Below are positions 7,312 through 15,863 of a stretch of 33,502 bases of DNA, in pieces. This DNA is from Armatimonadota bacterium (lineage in GTDB: Bacteria; Armatimonadota; UBA5829; DTJY01), in contig JANYKG010000021.1 of NCBI GenBank assembly GCA_025358205.1, positions 1 to 33,502 of the forward strand. Reading direction: 5' to 3'. Position numbers and translations under genes: made by a program. The notes under the pieces were generated by a model, which was not told where the DNA came from, ran no database searches, and worked only from the letters and a program-made list of their open reading frames with translations. Each line of letters begins with the position of its first letter. The first letter of the stretch is position 1.

Positions 7312-8812
7312 GCGCTCACCAGCACGCATCGTGATCCCGCTCTTGGTTTTCATTATTATTGTGGTGGTTGGCCTTCTAGTCCGCAAGCATCTTTCATCAA
7401 CAAACCAGAGTACCGGCATGGAAACCGCGACAGTAACCAGACGCACGCTGAACGCCACTGTTCTCGCCACAGGCACGGTTAAGGCCATTGTTGGCGCTGA
7501 AGTCAAGGTGGGTTCCCGCATCTCGGGGGTAGTTACGCACTTGCCGGTCAATATCGGTAGCGGGGTGCGGAAGGGGCAGATCATTGCGCAGCTCGACGAC
7601 CGCGAGGCGCAGAGCCAGGTCGATCAGTCGCGGTCTAACCTTGCAGCAGCGCAGGGCCGGTTGGCGGAACTCGAGGCCGGGTACAGCGCGCAGGTAGTGC
7701 AGAGCAAGACGGACATTGAGCGGGCTGACTCGAACCTTGCCGCTGCTCGTTCCCGACTCTCCCAGGCTCGCACATCCGAAGGCACTGTCCCTGTCGAGAT
7801 CACGGCGCAGATCCAGCAGGCCAGCACAAGCGTGGAACAAGCCGAGGCGAACCGCAAGAATGCGAAGGTCAAGCTCGACAGGATGGAGCACTTGCTTGCA
7901 CAGGATTTCATCGCGAGACAGGATGTGGACAACGCCCGGACTGAATTTGAGGTCGCCGACTCCCAGGTTCGCCACGCTCAGGCAGTCCTGGCAGCGGCTA
8001 AGGCAAACGCCTCACAGACGGAGATCAAGAAACAGGACGTGACACAGGCTGAGGAGGGGCTGCGTCAGGCCCGGTCGGCCTTAAGTATGGCGCACGCGAA
8101 TGTAGCCCAGGTGCGGGTCAAACAAGAGGCGATACGCACAGCCCGCGCACAGGTAGCGCAAACCCAGGCCGCTCTTCGCTATGCCGAGACCCAGCTTTCC
8201 TACACACGCATCGTCTCCCCCGTAAGCGGCGTGATCGCCTCGGTCTCGACGCAGGAGGGAGAGACAATCTCCGCCGGGCTTCAGGCTCCGACGTTTGTCA
8301 CTATCGTCGACCTTTCCCGGCTGCAAGTTGATGCACTGGTCGATGAGACCGATATCGGCCGGGTTAAGGTTGGCGACTCAGCCACATTTACTGTTGACTC
8401 ATACCCGGACGAGGAGTTCGAAGGCAGAGTGATGGCGATATACCCCAAGGCTATCACAGACCAGAATGTGGTGAACTACGATGTTGTCGTTACTATAACC
8501 AATCCTCGCGGCATGCTGAGGCCGGACATGACCGCCAATGTCACCATCAACATCGCTACAAAGAGCAACATTCTAGCCGTGTCAAACAAGGCCATCAAGC
8601 GTGAAGAGGGCACAAAGGTAGTCTATGTGATTGAGAATGGCAAGCCGGTGCGCCGCCGGATCAGGACCGGATGGAAGGACAGCGATTACACCGAGGTAAC
8701 TTCAGGGCTCAGAGAGGGAGACCGTGTGGTCGTCGGAGATATTCCCGGCTCTACTCGCGAGCAATCCGGGGCGGCACAGTCCAATCTTCCCCCTGGAGCT
8801 ACAGGCAGATAA
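7301..8812 (+). CDS. HlyD/MacA-type periplasmic adaptor (membrane fusion protein)
   Basis: A 503-residue periplasmic adaptor linking the inner-membrane ABC transporter to the TolC-like channel. An N-terminal membrane anchor (about 9-28, RIVIPLLVFIIIVVVGLLV) is followed by the first half of the lipoyl domain (about 67-100, VGSRISGVVTHLPVNIGSG). A very long alanine/glutamine-rich coiled-coil hairpin spans about 105-298. The second lipoyl half (about 300-325, IVSPVSGVIASVSTQEGE) and beta-barrel and membrane-proximal domains end at about 490. The hairpin is longer than in typical MacA proteins, which may suit its own channel partner. It overlaps the channel gene by 11 nt and lies 15 bp before the ATPase gene (AGGAGA before 8828). 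MacA-type function in macrolide, peptide or lipid export is family knowledge; the substrate here is unknown. Confidence 0.92.
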   Translation: MKDKRSPARIVIPLLVFIIIVVVGLLVRKHLSSTNQSTGMETATVTRRTLNATVLATGTVKAIVGAEVKVGSRISGVVTHLPVNIGSGVRKGQIIAQLDDREAQSQVDQSRSNLAAAQGRLAELEAGYSAQVVQSKTDIERADSNLAAARSRLSQARTSEGTVPVEITAQIQQASTSVEQAEANRKNAKVKLDRMEHLLAQDFIARQDVDNARTEFEVADSQVRHAQAVLAAAKANASQTEIKKQDVTQAEEGLRQARSALSMAHANVAQVRVKQEAIRTARAQVAQTQAALRYAETQLSYTRIVSPVSGVIASVSTQEGETISAGLQAPTFVTIVDLSRLQVDALVDETDIGRVKVGDSATFTVDSYPDEEFEGRVMAIYPKAITDQNVVNYDVVVTITNPRGMLRPDMTANVTINIATKSNILAVSNKAIKREEGTKVVYVIENGKPVRRRIRTGWKDSDYTEVTSGLREGDRVVVGDIPGSTREQSGAAQSNLPPGATGR

Positions 8813-8827
8813 AGGAGACAGATCAAC

Positions 8828-9559
8828 ATGATCATCGAAATGCAGGACATAACGAAAGTCTACGAGATGGACAGGCGAAGCCTGCGGGCGGTGGATGGCG
8901 TATCGCTCCAGGTAGAGGCAGGCGAGTTTGTGGCGATTATCGGGCCGTCGGGGTCCGGCAAGTCTACCCTGATGAACCTCATTGCCTGCCTCGACACGCC
9001 GACAAGCGGCACCTATGAGCTGGATGGCGTCGAGGTCGGCAAGCTGAACGACGATGAGCTTTCTCTTGCCCGCAACAGCAAGATCGGTTTGGTTTTCCAA
9101 TCCTACAATCTGCTGGCACGCATGACCGCACTGGAGAACGTGGAGCTTCCGCTCCTTTACGGAACACACTCCGCCGATGGAACCGCTGCCCGGCGAGCTC
9201 TGGAGACAGTAGGATTGAGTGAGCGTGCCGATCATTGGCCAAGTCAGTTATCTGGCGGCCAGCAGCAGCGGGTGGCCATTGCCCGTGCTCTCATAAACGA
9301 CCCGGCCATAATCCTTGCTGACGAGCCCACGGGAGCGTTGGATACCCGGTCTGGCCTGGAGGTAATGGCTATCTTCCAGCGGCTGAATCGAGAGGGCCGC
9401 ACGGTTGTGTTGGTGACACACGAGCAGACAATAGCCGAACACGCGCGCCGCGTCATAAGCATCCGGGATGGACGCATCGCATCGGACGAACCTGTCGATC
9501 AGCCTCGCGAAGCCGACGCGGAGATCGCGAAGCTGCCGGTTGAGGAGGCAAGACAATGA
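8828..9559 (+). CDS. ABC transporter ATP-binding protein, MacB/LolD type
   Basis: A 243-residue ATPase subunit powering the MacB-type exporter encoded around it. All nucleotide-binding motifs are intact: Walker A GPSGSGKST at 39-47, Q-loop glutamine in VFQSYNLL at about 91, signature LSGGQQQRVAIARAL at 141-155, Walker B IILADEPTGALD at about 161-172, and the switch histidine in LVTHEQ at about 198. This set is the classic LolD/FtsE/MacB pattern. The C-terminal tail of about 25 residues is charged. The gene has a strong ribosome site and its stop overlaps the first permease gene as ATGA. In E. coli MacB the ATPase and permease are fused; here they are separate. Confidence 0.95.
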   Translation: MIIEMQDITKVYEMDRRSLRAVDGVSLQVEAGEFVAIIGPSGSGKSTLMNLIACLDTPTSGTYELDGVEVGKLNDDELSLARNSKIGLVFQSYNLLARMTALENVELPLLYGTHSADGTAARRALETVGLSERADHWPSQLSGGQQQRVAIARALINDPAIILADEPTGALDTRSGLEVMAIFQRLNREGRTVVLVTHEQTIAEHARRVISIRDGRIASDEPVDQPREADAEIAKLPVEEARQ

Positions 9560-10791
9560 GTTTGAGGTTGACTCTCAAAGAAGCGCTTCGCGGGCTTTCG
9601 GCAAACAAAGTCCGCACTTTCCTGATGATGATCGGCGTCATCATCGGTATAGCCGCACTCATCAGCATCGTCGCCGTCGGCCAAGGCGCGAAAGCCAAAG
9701 TCGTGAAGAGCGCGGGCAAGATGTGGGGCACCAATCCGATTATGGTTACAGCCAGCGCCGGTGGGCCGAATGCGGGTCCACATATGGGAATGGGCGTTGG
9801 AGTCGGCGCTCAGACTCTAGTGATGGAAGACCTGCAGGCAATAGAGAAGGAAGTGCCGAACGTGCGGAAAGCCTCGCCGGGTCTGCTCAAGAGTGATGTT
9901 CAGGTGAAGTATCACCAGCAGGCGAAGACGACCGAAGTCTTCGGCATCACCCCCGAGTTTCGCGAGTACCGCAGTTGGGACGTAGACGGCGGGGAGTTCA
10001 TTTCCGATGATGATGTTCGGAGCTTGGGTCGCGTTGCGCTCATCGGACAGACCGTAGCCCAAGAACTCTTCGGCGACGCAGACCCTGTTGGATCAAGCAT
10101 TATGATAGACAATGTGAGCTTCAAAGTCAAAGGACTGCTGATGGCAAGGGGAACAAGCCCCGAGGGCAGCGATCTGGATGACCGGGTCATGATTCCCGTC
10201 ACGACCTTCTCCCGCAGGCTTTATAACGTAGACTATCTCAGCAACATTGTCGTACAGCTCAAGGACGTCAGCCGCATGGACGAGACAGCGTCAACCATTG
10301 CTGCTATGCTGCGTGATCGCCACCATATCGTGCCGCCCAAGCAGGACGATTTTGCGGTCCGCACTCCCAGTGGAGTTGTCCGGATGTTCGCGGGCACTAG
10401 CCAGACACTGACTCTGTTCCTCGGGATCGTGTCAGCCATCGCACTCCTGGTCGGCGGCTTGGTCATCATGAATATCATGCTTATCTCCATCGGCGAGCGC
10501 ACTCGCGAGATAGGCATCCGACGAGCACTGGGAGCCCGCCGCAAGGATATACTCAACCAGTTCCTTGCTGAAGCCGTGATGGTTACGCTGACAGGCGGCC
10601 TTATCGGGGTCGCGGCGGGTGTTGTGGTTGCGAGGGTGCTCAGCTTGATGAAGGGGATGCCAATAGTGGTCTCCTGGCAGGCAGTCGGGCTGGCTGTGGC
10701 GTTCTCTGTTGTCGTCGGCATCGTATTCGGCGTACAGCCAGCTCGTCGCGCGGCCTGGATGAACCCGGTGGAAGCTCTCCGGGGGAAGTAG
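9556..10791 (+). CDS. MacB-type ABC transporter permease (FtsX family), first of two
   Basis: A 411-residue permease with the MacB topology. It has one N-terminal membrane helix (about 19-41, RTFLMMIGVIIGIAALISI), a large MacB_PCD-type periplasmic domain (about 45-285), and three C-terminal helices of the FtsX domain (about 288-400). GERTREIGIRRALGARRKDI, at the start of the FtsX cytoplasmic loop, is the family hallmark. It would dimerise, probably with the second permease encoded 4 bp downstream, and use the ATPase encoded upstream (4-nt overlap). A glycine/methionine-rich stretch at about 73-85 (GPNAGPHMGMGVGV) in the periplasmic domain is unusual and could bind metal, but this is speculative. 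Confidence 0.93.
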   Translation: MSLRLTLKEALRGLSANKVRTFLMMIGVIIGIAALISIVAVGQGAKAKVVKSAGKMWGTNPIMVTASAGGPNAGPHMGMGVGVGAQTLVMEDLQAIEKEVPNVRKASPGLLKSDVQVKYHQQAKTTEVFGITPEFREYRSWDVDGGEFISDDDVRSLGRVALIGQTVAQELFGDADPVGSSIMIDNVSFKVKGLLMARGTSPEGSDLDDRVMIPVTTFSRRLYNVDYLSNIVVQLKDVSRMDETASTIAAMLRDRHHIVPPKQDDFAVRTPSGVVRMFAGTSQTLTLFLGIVSAIALLVGGLVIMNIMLISIGERTREIGIRRALGARRKDILNQFLAEAVMVTLTGGLIGVAAGVVVARVLSLMKGMPIVVSWQAVGLAVAFSVVVGIVFGVQPARRAAWMNPVEALRGK

Positions 10792-10795
10792 CGGG

Positions 10796-12019
10796 ATGAG
10801 ATATAGGCTCGGGATTCTTACTGCGCTGCGTGCTCTCTACGCACACAAGGTGCGCACTGGGTTGACTCTGCTCGGCATCGTCATCGGCACGTCCGCTGTC
10901 GTTGCGATGGTGGCGATAGGCCAGGGCACACGAGCAGAGGTGCTGCGCAAGGTCGAGAGCCTGGGCACGAACCTTCTCCTGGTAAATGCCGGACAGGTCA
11001 AACTCTATGCCGGAAGGCCGCGGCAGTCCGGCGCTGTAGTTATTACTCTTACGAACAAAGATGCCGAGGCCATCGCCGATGATAGCACGTCGGTGATGGC
11101 CGTTGCGCCCGCGCAGTCCAGGAAGATGCAGGTTAAGTACGGGGAGTCAACCACGACAACCTCGATTGTCGGCACGACTCCCCAATACCAGGATGTTCGC
11201 AACTTCCGCCCTGCCCAGGGGGAGTTCTTCGAAGACGATCAGGCTCGCAGTTCAGCAAGGGTAGCCGTTCTGGGACGGACCGTAGTCCAGAACCTGTTCG
11301 GCGGCAATGATCCGGTCGGAGAGACGATCCGCATCAACAGGGTTCCATTTGAGGTCATTGGCGTGATGGAACCCAAGGGCCTAGACATCTCTGGGCAGGA
11401 CCAGGACGACCAGATATTCATTCCACTGAGAACCGCGCTGCGGCGAGTGTTCAACCTTACTTATGTCAGCACGATCTATGTCAGCGTCCGTGACAATCGG
11501 GAAATGTATTCAGCATCTCTGGAGATACGCGATCTCCTACGCGAACGCCACCGCCTGAAACCAAATGTGCCTGATGATTTCACAATCCAGAGCCAGACAG
11601 CGATTCTGGATGCCCAGGAAGCGGTTTCCGGCACATTCACGCTGCTTCTCAGCAGCATCGGTGGGATTTCCCTGATCGTGGGTGGGATCGGCATCCTTGC
11701 CATCATGCTTATCGCGGTGCGCGAGCGAACGCGGGAGATAGGCATCCGGCGAGCACTAGGAGCGAGGCGCAAAGATATACTCCTACAGTTTCTGATAGAG
11801 ACGATGGTTCTGACTGTGTTGGGAGCGATAAGCGGCGTAGTGGTCGGACTTGTCGGCGCAAAGATAACCTCACTCGCCACCGGCTGGCCTATGCTCATTC
11901 CGTGGGTGGTTGCTGGCGCAACTGTTGTGTTCTCTGTATTGCTGGGACTTGCTTTTGGCGTCTATCCGGCGAGCAAGGCTGCGTCTCTTGACCCCGTGGT
12001 GGCTTTGCGCGCTGAGTAA
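10796..12019 (+). CDS. MacB-type ABC transporter permease (FtsX family), second of two
   Basis: A 407-residue paralogue of the preceding permease with the same layout: an N-terminal helix (about 18-42, TGLTLLGIVIGTSAVVAMV), a periplasmic MacB_PCD domain, and three C-terminal helices with RERTREIGIRRALGARRKDI. It starts 4 bp after the first permease and ends the + strand operon. Having two distinct permeases for a single ATPase points to a heterodimeric transporter, or to two exporters sharing one ATPase. No gene follows for 583 bp; the next gene converges from the - strand. Confidence 0.93.
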   Translation: MRYRLGILTALRALYAHKVRTGLTLLGIVIGTSAVVAMVAIGQGTRAEVLRKVESLGTNLLLVNAGQVKLYAGRPRQSGAVVITLTNKDAEAIADDSTSVMAVAPAQSRKMQVKYGESTTTTSIVGTTPQYQDVRNFRPAQGEFFEDDQARSSARVAVLGRTVVQNLFGGNDPVGETIRINRVPFEVIGVMEPKGLDISGQDQDDQIFIPLRTALRRVFNLTYVSTIYVSVRDNREMYSASLEIRDLLRERHRLKPNVPDDFTIQSQTAILDAQEAVSGTFTLLLSSIGGISLIVGGIGILAIMLIAVRERTREIGIRRALGARRKDILLQFLIETMVLTVLGAISGVVVGLVGAKITSLATGWPMLIPWVVAGATVVFSVLLGLAFGVYPASKAASLDPVVALRAE

Positions 12020-12137
12020 GAGGTGTGACATGCCCCACCGATAAGCTACAGGAGCTGAGAGTCGAGTATAACACCCGCTACTCCAATCGTGCGAACGCGG
12101 AATGGTTGCGAAATGTACCAAACCTGAGATCAAAACC

Positions 12138-12169
12138 TCCTTTGGACTTAAATGCAGAAGTCCAAAGGA
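12138..12169. repeat. Perfect 12-bp inverted repeat (hairpin) built from the AAGTCCAAAGGA motif
   Basis: TCCTTTGGACTT (12138-12149) and AAGTCCAAAGGA (12158-12169) are exact reverse complements separated by 8 nt. It sits about 120 bp past the last efflux gene and could stabilise or terminate that transcript, although no clear T-tract follows on the + strand. Further copies of the same motif in this gap suggest a repeat family rather than only a terminator. Confidence 0.75.
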
Positions 12170-12310
12170 AAAAGAGAATACCCGCCCAATAAGAGAAAAC
12201 GGGGCTTTGATGTGTGATTTTGGCCCGGAAGCCAGTCCAAAGGATGGGGTATTTGGCGATGGCGGATACATCGCCTCTGAGCACGATTTCCACGCGTAAA
12301 ATGCCGAAAA

Positions 12311-12333
12311 CGCCGGGATTCACATCACCGGCG
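12311..12333 (-). terminator. Possible intrinsic terminator (best orientation: - strand)
   Basis: CGCCGG (12311-12316) and CCGGCG (12328-12333) form a 6-bp all-GC stem with an 11-nt loop. Read on the - strand it is followed by TTTTCGGCATTTT, a broken U-tract, so it could end the defence-operon transcript about 270 nt past the last stop. On the + strand only CTTTCG follows. Stem length is modest, so this is tentative. Confidence 0.4.
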
Positions 12334-12400
12334 CTTTCGCTAGAGAGAAACCTTGTTCCAGGTTGTTTGGTGGAGGAAATGAGCCCTCCGCAAAAAGTGA

Positions 12401-12430
12401 CGGCGGTTTTCTCTCAAGTCCAAAAGAACC
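12401..12430. repeat. Direct repeat copy A (about 30 bp)
   Basis: This copy (first bases CGGCGGTTTTCTCTCAAGTC) matches 12491-12520 at 25 of 30 positions, with starts exactly 90 bp apart. It contains the AAGTCCAAAAGA variant of the motif that forms the 12138-12169 hairpin. Two copies with divergent surroundings do not make a CRISPR array. Confidence 0.65.
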
Positions 12431-12490
12431 TCAGAGGCAACCTCGTCCGACATCTATATTGTAACACATACCCGCGAACCACGTGAAGCA

Positions 12491-12520
12491 CGGCGGTCTT
12501 CTCTCAAGTGCAAAGGACCG
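12491..12520. repeat. Direct repeat copy B (about 30 bp)
   Basis: Second copy, first bases CGGCGGTCTTCTCTCAAGTG, containing AAGTGCAAAGGA. It differs from copy A by five scattered substitutions and lies about 80 bp beyond the 3' end of the SbcC-like gene. Function unknown; it may be a remnant of a dispersed genomic repeat or part of transcript 3' ends. Confidence 0.65.
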
Positions 12521-12602
12521 TCGCTTGATTCCCCATCACCAACCGCTGCGCATGTTGTAGAGCGAGCAGGCTGATGTCAGTACGCGAGCAACGAGGCAAT
12601 GA

Positions 12603-15600
12603 TCACGTGCGCGCAAAAGTCGCCAACTCGTGCATGCTTACGCGGTCGGTGCCCACGGAATTCCCAGCGAGCTCCACGATGTGTCTATGGTGCGTGAAAT
12701 AGAGAACCTGTGTCTTTTGGGAGAGTTGCGCAAGTGCTTCCAGGGCGGCGCAAGCCCTCTCGTCATCGAACTCGATCAACACGTCGTCCACGATAAGTGG
12801 CAGAAGCACTCCGCCTTTGAGATGTTGCTCAAGGCTCGCGATCCTCAGCGCAAGATAAAGCTGATCGCGCGTGCCGTCGCTCATCCCGCCAACATCCACC
12901 TGTGTCCCGCTTGGACGCACCCCCACGATTACCTGATTACCTTTCGTAGTATGCTGTGTCGCCACCTTCTCGAATGATCCCAGTGTAAGCTGCGGGAATA
13001 TCTCACTAGCCCGCGAGAGCACCGGGTCCTGGTTCTCCTTTTGGTAGCGCTCTATTTCCATCCCGAGAATCTCGGCCGCCAAGTGCAAAGGTACATAGCG
13101 CTCAACCGCAGACCGCGCCTCCGCAAGCGCACTCTGTGCCTTCTGGACCTCTTCGGCGAGTTCGCCACTGTGGTCGAGATCGCCCAGTTCTCTCCGCTTA
13201 TTCCCGCGCAGATCACTGAGTTCGTCACGCCTGGCATCAAGCCCTTGCAACTCACGCGCGAGCCCTGCGATCAGTGCGGGGAGTTCGTCCTCGCTTATCT
13301 CGGATATCTCTGCAATCAGATCCTCTACACTCGCTCCCGCAGAGTGAGCTGCGAGCATCTCATCGAGTTCCTTCTGCCGCGTCTTGAGCTGATAGTATTC
13401 CTCCGAATCCACGACCGCCGTTTCGAGCGCCTGCAGGTCCACACAGGCCACTTCGCCCGCCAACGCTATCAGATCATTCTCGGCTGTGTTCTGTGCGTCG
13501 CTTGCGTCATTGATCTGCGATTCAAGAAGGTCAAGTCCCGCATGATCCTTGGCTGCCTGTTCGAACTTCTCCTGGATTCCCTTTGCTGCCTCGCCAGCTT
13601 CCCTGCAGGCAAGCTCAGTCATCTGAGTCTGCGCAAGCATCTGCGCCACGTCTGAACTGAAAGTCGCTACTGAATTCTCCATCTGCTGCACCCTCGATAG
13701 CGCATCGTTGCCCTGTTCGACCTTGAGTGCGAGTTCCTTCAGTCTGACTGCCGACTCGATTAGGTCCCTGCTAAGGCTGATCAGATACTGAAGTGTGGTG
13801 TCATCGGGAATTACTGACACACCCACACTGGCCAACTCCTCGAGTATTTGCGTGCGGTGGCTGGTGATCGCCTCCTGTATCTCAGCAAGCTTGGTTTCCT
13901 TGTCGCGGATATCCTTGCAGAACTGAACCAACCTTTCATGCCTGCGCAGCCACTCCCGCATCTCTGCGGGACTAAGCGGTTCACTGATCTCTACCGGTGC
14001 CCAGAGCTCGGTCCACTGCGCATCTTTTTCCTGGTGTTGAGACCGGAGGTTCTGAAGGTCAACGCCTAATCCCTCGAGTTTGCTTTCGGCTTTGGCAACT
14101 CCCGCCTTAAGCTCTGCAAGGCTGGCCACTCGATCAGCCTCAAATCGCAGCCGATCTGCCGTGTCATCCGCCTTGTCTACGCTGATCTCATATGCTTGTT
14201 CGAGCGAGTGATCTGGATCGAAATGCGCCAACTCGGCGACGACAGGTTCTCCGTCGAGCCAGCCCCGGCGGACAAGTGCCCATCCTTGCTGCCTACGTTC
14301 GCGGTCTTGGGTCAGTTCGTTCTCGGTCGGGACGGGCCGCGTACCTTCGAGCACGCTTATCTTCTCTTCATTTGCCTCAAGGTCGCTTTCGTGCGACTGC
14401 ATGTCACGCTCGATGTCACGAATGGAGCTGTCGATGCCGCTGAACTCACGTTCGAACCGGCTGACGGTCTGATCGAGCGGCACAGGAAGTTCCGCAAGCT
14501 TTTCGAGAGTACCCTGCCAGAGCGTCAATGACCTGAGAGCGTTGTCTGCCTCCTCCTTGAGAGCGGCAAGCTTCTTACACGCTTCCAAAGCAGTCTGCTC
14601 AATCCTGCCCTCGTCAGCCGCTGCCTCTATATGCCGTTTCAAGCCGGATGGGTCTTTGGCTTGGCTGGACAACACCTTTGTCCTCGGCATCTCGGCACCA
14701 AAATGCTTCATTGCGAACTCTGCGATGGCAGTCCGCTGAATGACGCCTATGCACAGGAACGGGGGACCGTGCAGTGCCTGTTCGACACCCATATCCTGTA
14801 GAATTCCCTTCGCGTCGGACTCGTGGCGGGTTTGCTCACCAGCTACTTTCGGCAGGTCTTTCCGCGCGGACTCGTATTGCAGAAGCCTGCTCTGCAAGCT
14901 CGCGATCTCATCCTTGTGACGAATCAATCGCCCAATCAGCCCGGCGTCGCTCCAGCGCGCCTCGATCTCACATTTCTGTTTTGTTATTCGGTCCCGCTCT
15001 GCAGCGGCATTCAGCAGTCTCTCGTTAGCGGATCGGTACCGCTCAACCTGAGACTCCGTTAGAATCTGTTCGGTGGGAAGATCGGAGAGGGACTGGTGAA
15101 TCACACCACGTTGTGAGGCGAACGGGAACGCCTTTTGGAATCGCTCGAAGCGTGTCTTCTCCGCCAAGTGCTTGTCGTAAGTCTTCCTTACGTCTTCAAA
15201 GTCGGCCTCAATGCTCTTTATCTCATCTGCAAGCTTGTGCCATTCCTTGGGGCGCACCGCGAGGTCACCTACATTCTTCATAGCCTCTTTGTACTGTCGG
15301 AGCGCCGAGTTCATCACAGGTGTCGAGGCGTTTGACCTCGGCGAGAAGACACCATCCTTTTCTCGCTGCAATCCCTCAAGTACGCCGCGCAACCCGGTGA
15401 TGCCCATCCCAGCCTGAAACAGGCTTTCAGCGAGATCGCCTTTGCCTTCTTTCAGGTCCTGCCTACCTTTTAGCAGGAGCTGGTAGTCGAAGCCAAACAT
15501 CGTAGTAAAGGCGTTCATCGTAATGCCGCACAGGAAACTCGCAAGTATGCCTTCGTCGATTGGCTGTTGGTTCGCATCGAGGAGGGTGGCTTTGTTACCT

Positions 15601-15863
15601 TTCCTGCGGATGAATGTGGCCATGCCGCCATCCATCTTCCCCAGGGTCGCAGTCAGCCGCATATCTTCATATGAATACAGGAACGCGTCTGTTGTCTGGG
15701 CCGGGATGCCATAGAGCAGGTTGACGATGGCACGTAGCATGGTGCTCTTGCCCGCCTCGTTGGGCCCGTACACAATGTGGAAGTCGCTCGACCCGGTAGA
15801 AAGGTCAAGTAACTGTTCCTCAAAGGAGCCGAAGCGCTCAATTTTGAACGTATGTATCTTCAT
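12603..15863 (-). CDS. SbcC/Rad50-like AAA ATPase with long coiled coil (YhaN type)
   Basis: A 1086-residue ATPase of the SMC/Rad50/SbcC class, expected to form a DNA-end-processing complex with the phosphoesterase encoded immediately upstream. The N-terminal half-domain carries Walker A in VYGPNEAGKSTMLRAI (about 31-46). Long coiled coils run from about 180 to 960. The C-terminal half-domain has the ABC-type signature MSDGTRDQLYLALR (994-1007), Walker B LPLIVDDVLIEFDD (1021-1034) and a switch FTHHRH at about 1057. The IVDD form of Walker B and the DGTRDQ signature resemble the YhaN branch rather than canonical SbcC. I see no CxxC zinc hook at the coiled-coil apex. GGAGG (15869-15873 on the complement) precedes the ATG, which directly follows the previous stop (TAGATG). 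It is the last gene of the - strand operon. Confidence 0.88.
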   Translation of the reverse strand: MKIHTFKIERFGSFEEQLLDLSTGSSDFHIVYGPNEAGKSTMLRAIVNLLYGIPAQTTDAFLYSYEDMRLTATLGKMDGGMATFIRRKGNKATLLDANQQPIDEGILASFLCGITMNAFTTMFGFDYQLLLKGRQDLKEGKGDLAESLFQAGMGITGLRGVLEGLQREKDGVFSPRSNASTPVMNSALRQYKEAMKNVGDLAVRPKEWHKLADEIKSIEADFEDVRKTYDKHLAEKTRFERFQKAFPFASQRGVIHQSLSDLPTEQILTESQVERYRSANERLLNAAAERDRITKQKCEIEARWSDAGLIGRLIRHKDEIASLQSRLLQYESARKDLPKVAGEQTRHESDAKGILQDMGVEQALHGPPFLCIGVIQRTAIAEFAMKHFGAEMPRTKVLSSQAKDPSGLKRHIEAAADEGRIEQTALEACKKLAALKEEADNALRSLTLWQGTLEKLAELPVPLDQTVSRFEREFSGIDSSIRDIERDMQSHESDLEANEEKISVLEGTRPVPTENELTQDRERRQQGWALVRRGWLDGEPVVAELAHFDPDHSLEQAYEISVDKADDTADRLRFEADRVASLAELKAGVAKAESKLEGLGVDLQNLRSQHQEKDAQWTELWAPVEISEPLSPAEMREWLRRHERLVQFCKDIRDKETKLAEIQEAITSHRTQILEELASVGVSVIPDDTTLQYLISLSRDLIESAVRLKELALKVEQGNDALSRVQQMENSVATFSSDVAQMLAQTQMTELACREAGEAAKGIQEKFEQAAKDHAGLDLLESQINDASDAQNTAENDLIALAGEVACVDLQALETAVVDSEEYYQLKTRQKELDEMLAAHSAGASVEDLIAEISEISEDELPALIAGLARELQGLDARRDELSDLRGNKRRELGDLDHSGELAEEVQKAQSALAEARSAVERYVPLHLAAEILGMEIERYQKENQDPVLSRASEIFPQLTLGSFEKVATQHTTKGNQVIVGVRPSGTQVDVGGMSDGTRDQLYLALRIASLEQHLKGGVLLPLIVDDVLIEFDDERACAALEALAQLSQKTQVLYFTHHRHIVELAGNSVGTDRVSMHELATFART

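Larger units (their letters stand above)
12020..12602. other. Convergent intergenic region with hairpins and short repeats; no supportable gene
   Basis: This 583-bp gap separates the ends of the efflux operon (+) and the defence operon (-). Short open frames exist (12102-12299 and 12214-12486 on +, 12078-12323 on -), but none has a ribosome site, recognisable domain or protein-like composition. The region holds a 12-bp-stem hairpin (12138-12169), a 6-bp-stem hairpin GGCGAT/ATCGCC (12255-12275), a terminator-like hairpin (12311-12333) and a direct repeat (12401-12430 and 12491-12520). Five copies of a motif close to AAGTCCAAAGGA are spread across it. Confidence 0.7.

Noticed and set aside
6871-7584. 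237-residue antisense open frame on - across the channel and adaptor genes
   Set aside because: It lies opposite two clearly real genes and shows no domain; a shadow of GC-rich coding sequence.
12102-12486. Short open frames on + in the convergent gap (65 and 90 residues)
   Set aside because: No ribosome site and no protein-like pattern; they run through the repeats and hairpins, so they are most likely chance.
12401-12520. CRISPR array
   Set aside because: Only two imperfect repeats, separated by 60 bp, with no further copies at that interval and no cas genes.
13041-13655. 204-residue + frame opposite the SbcC-like gene
   Set aside because: Antisense to the conserved C-terminal part of a well-supported ATPase gene; composition is not protein-like.
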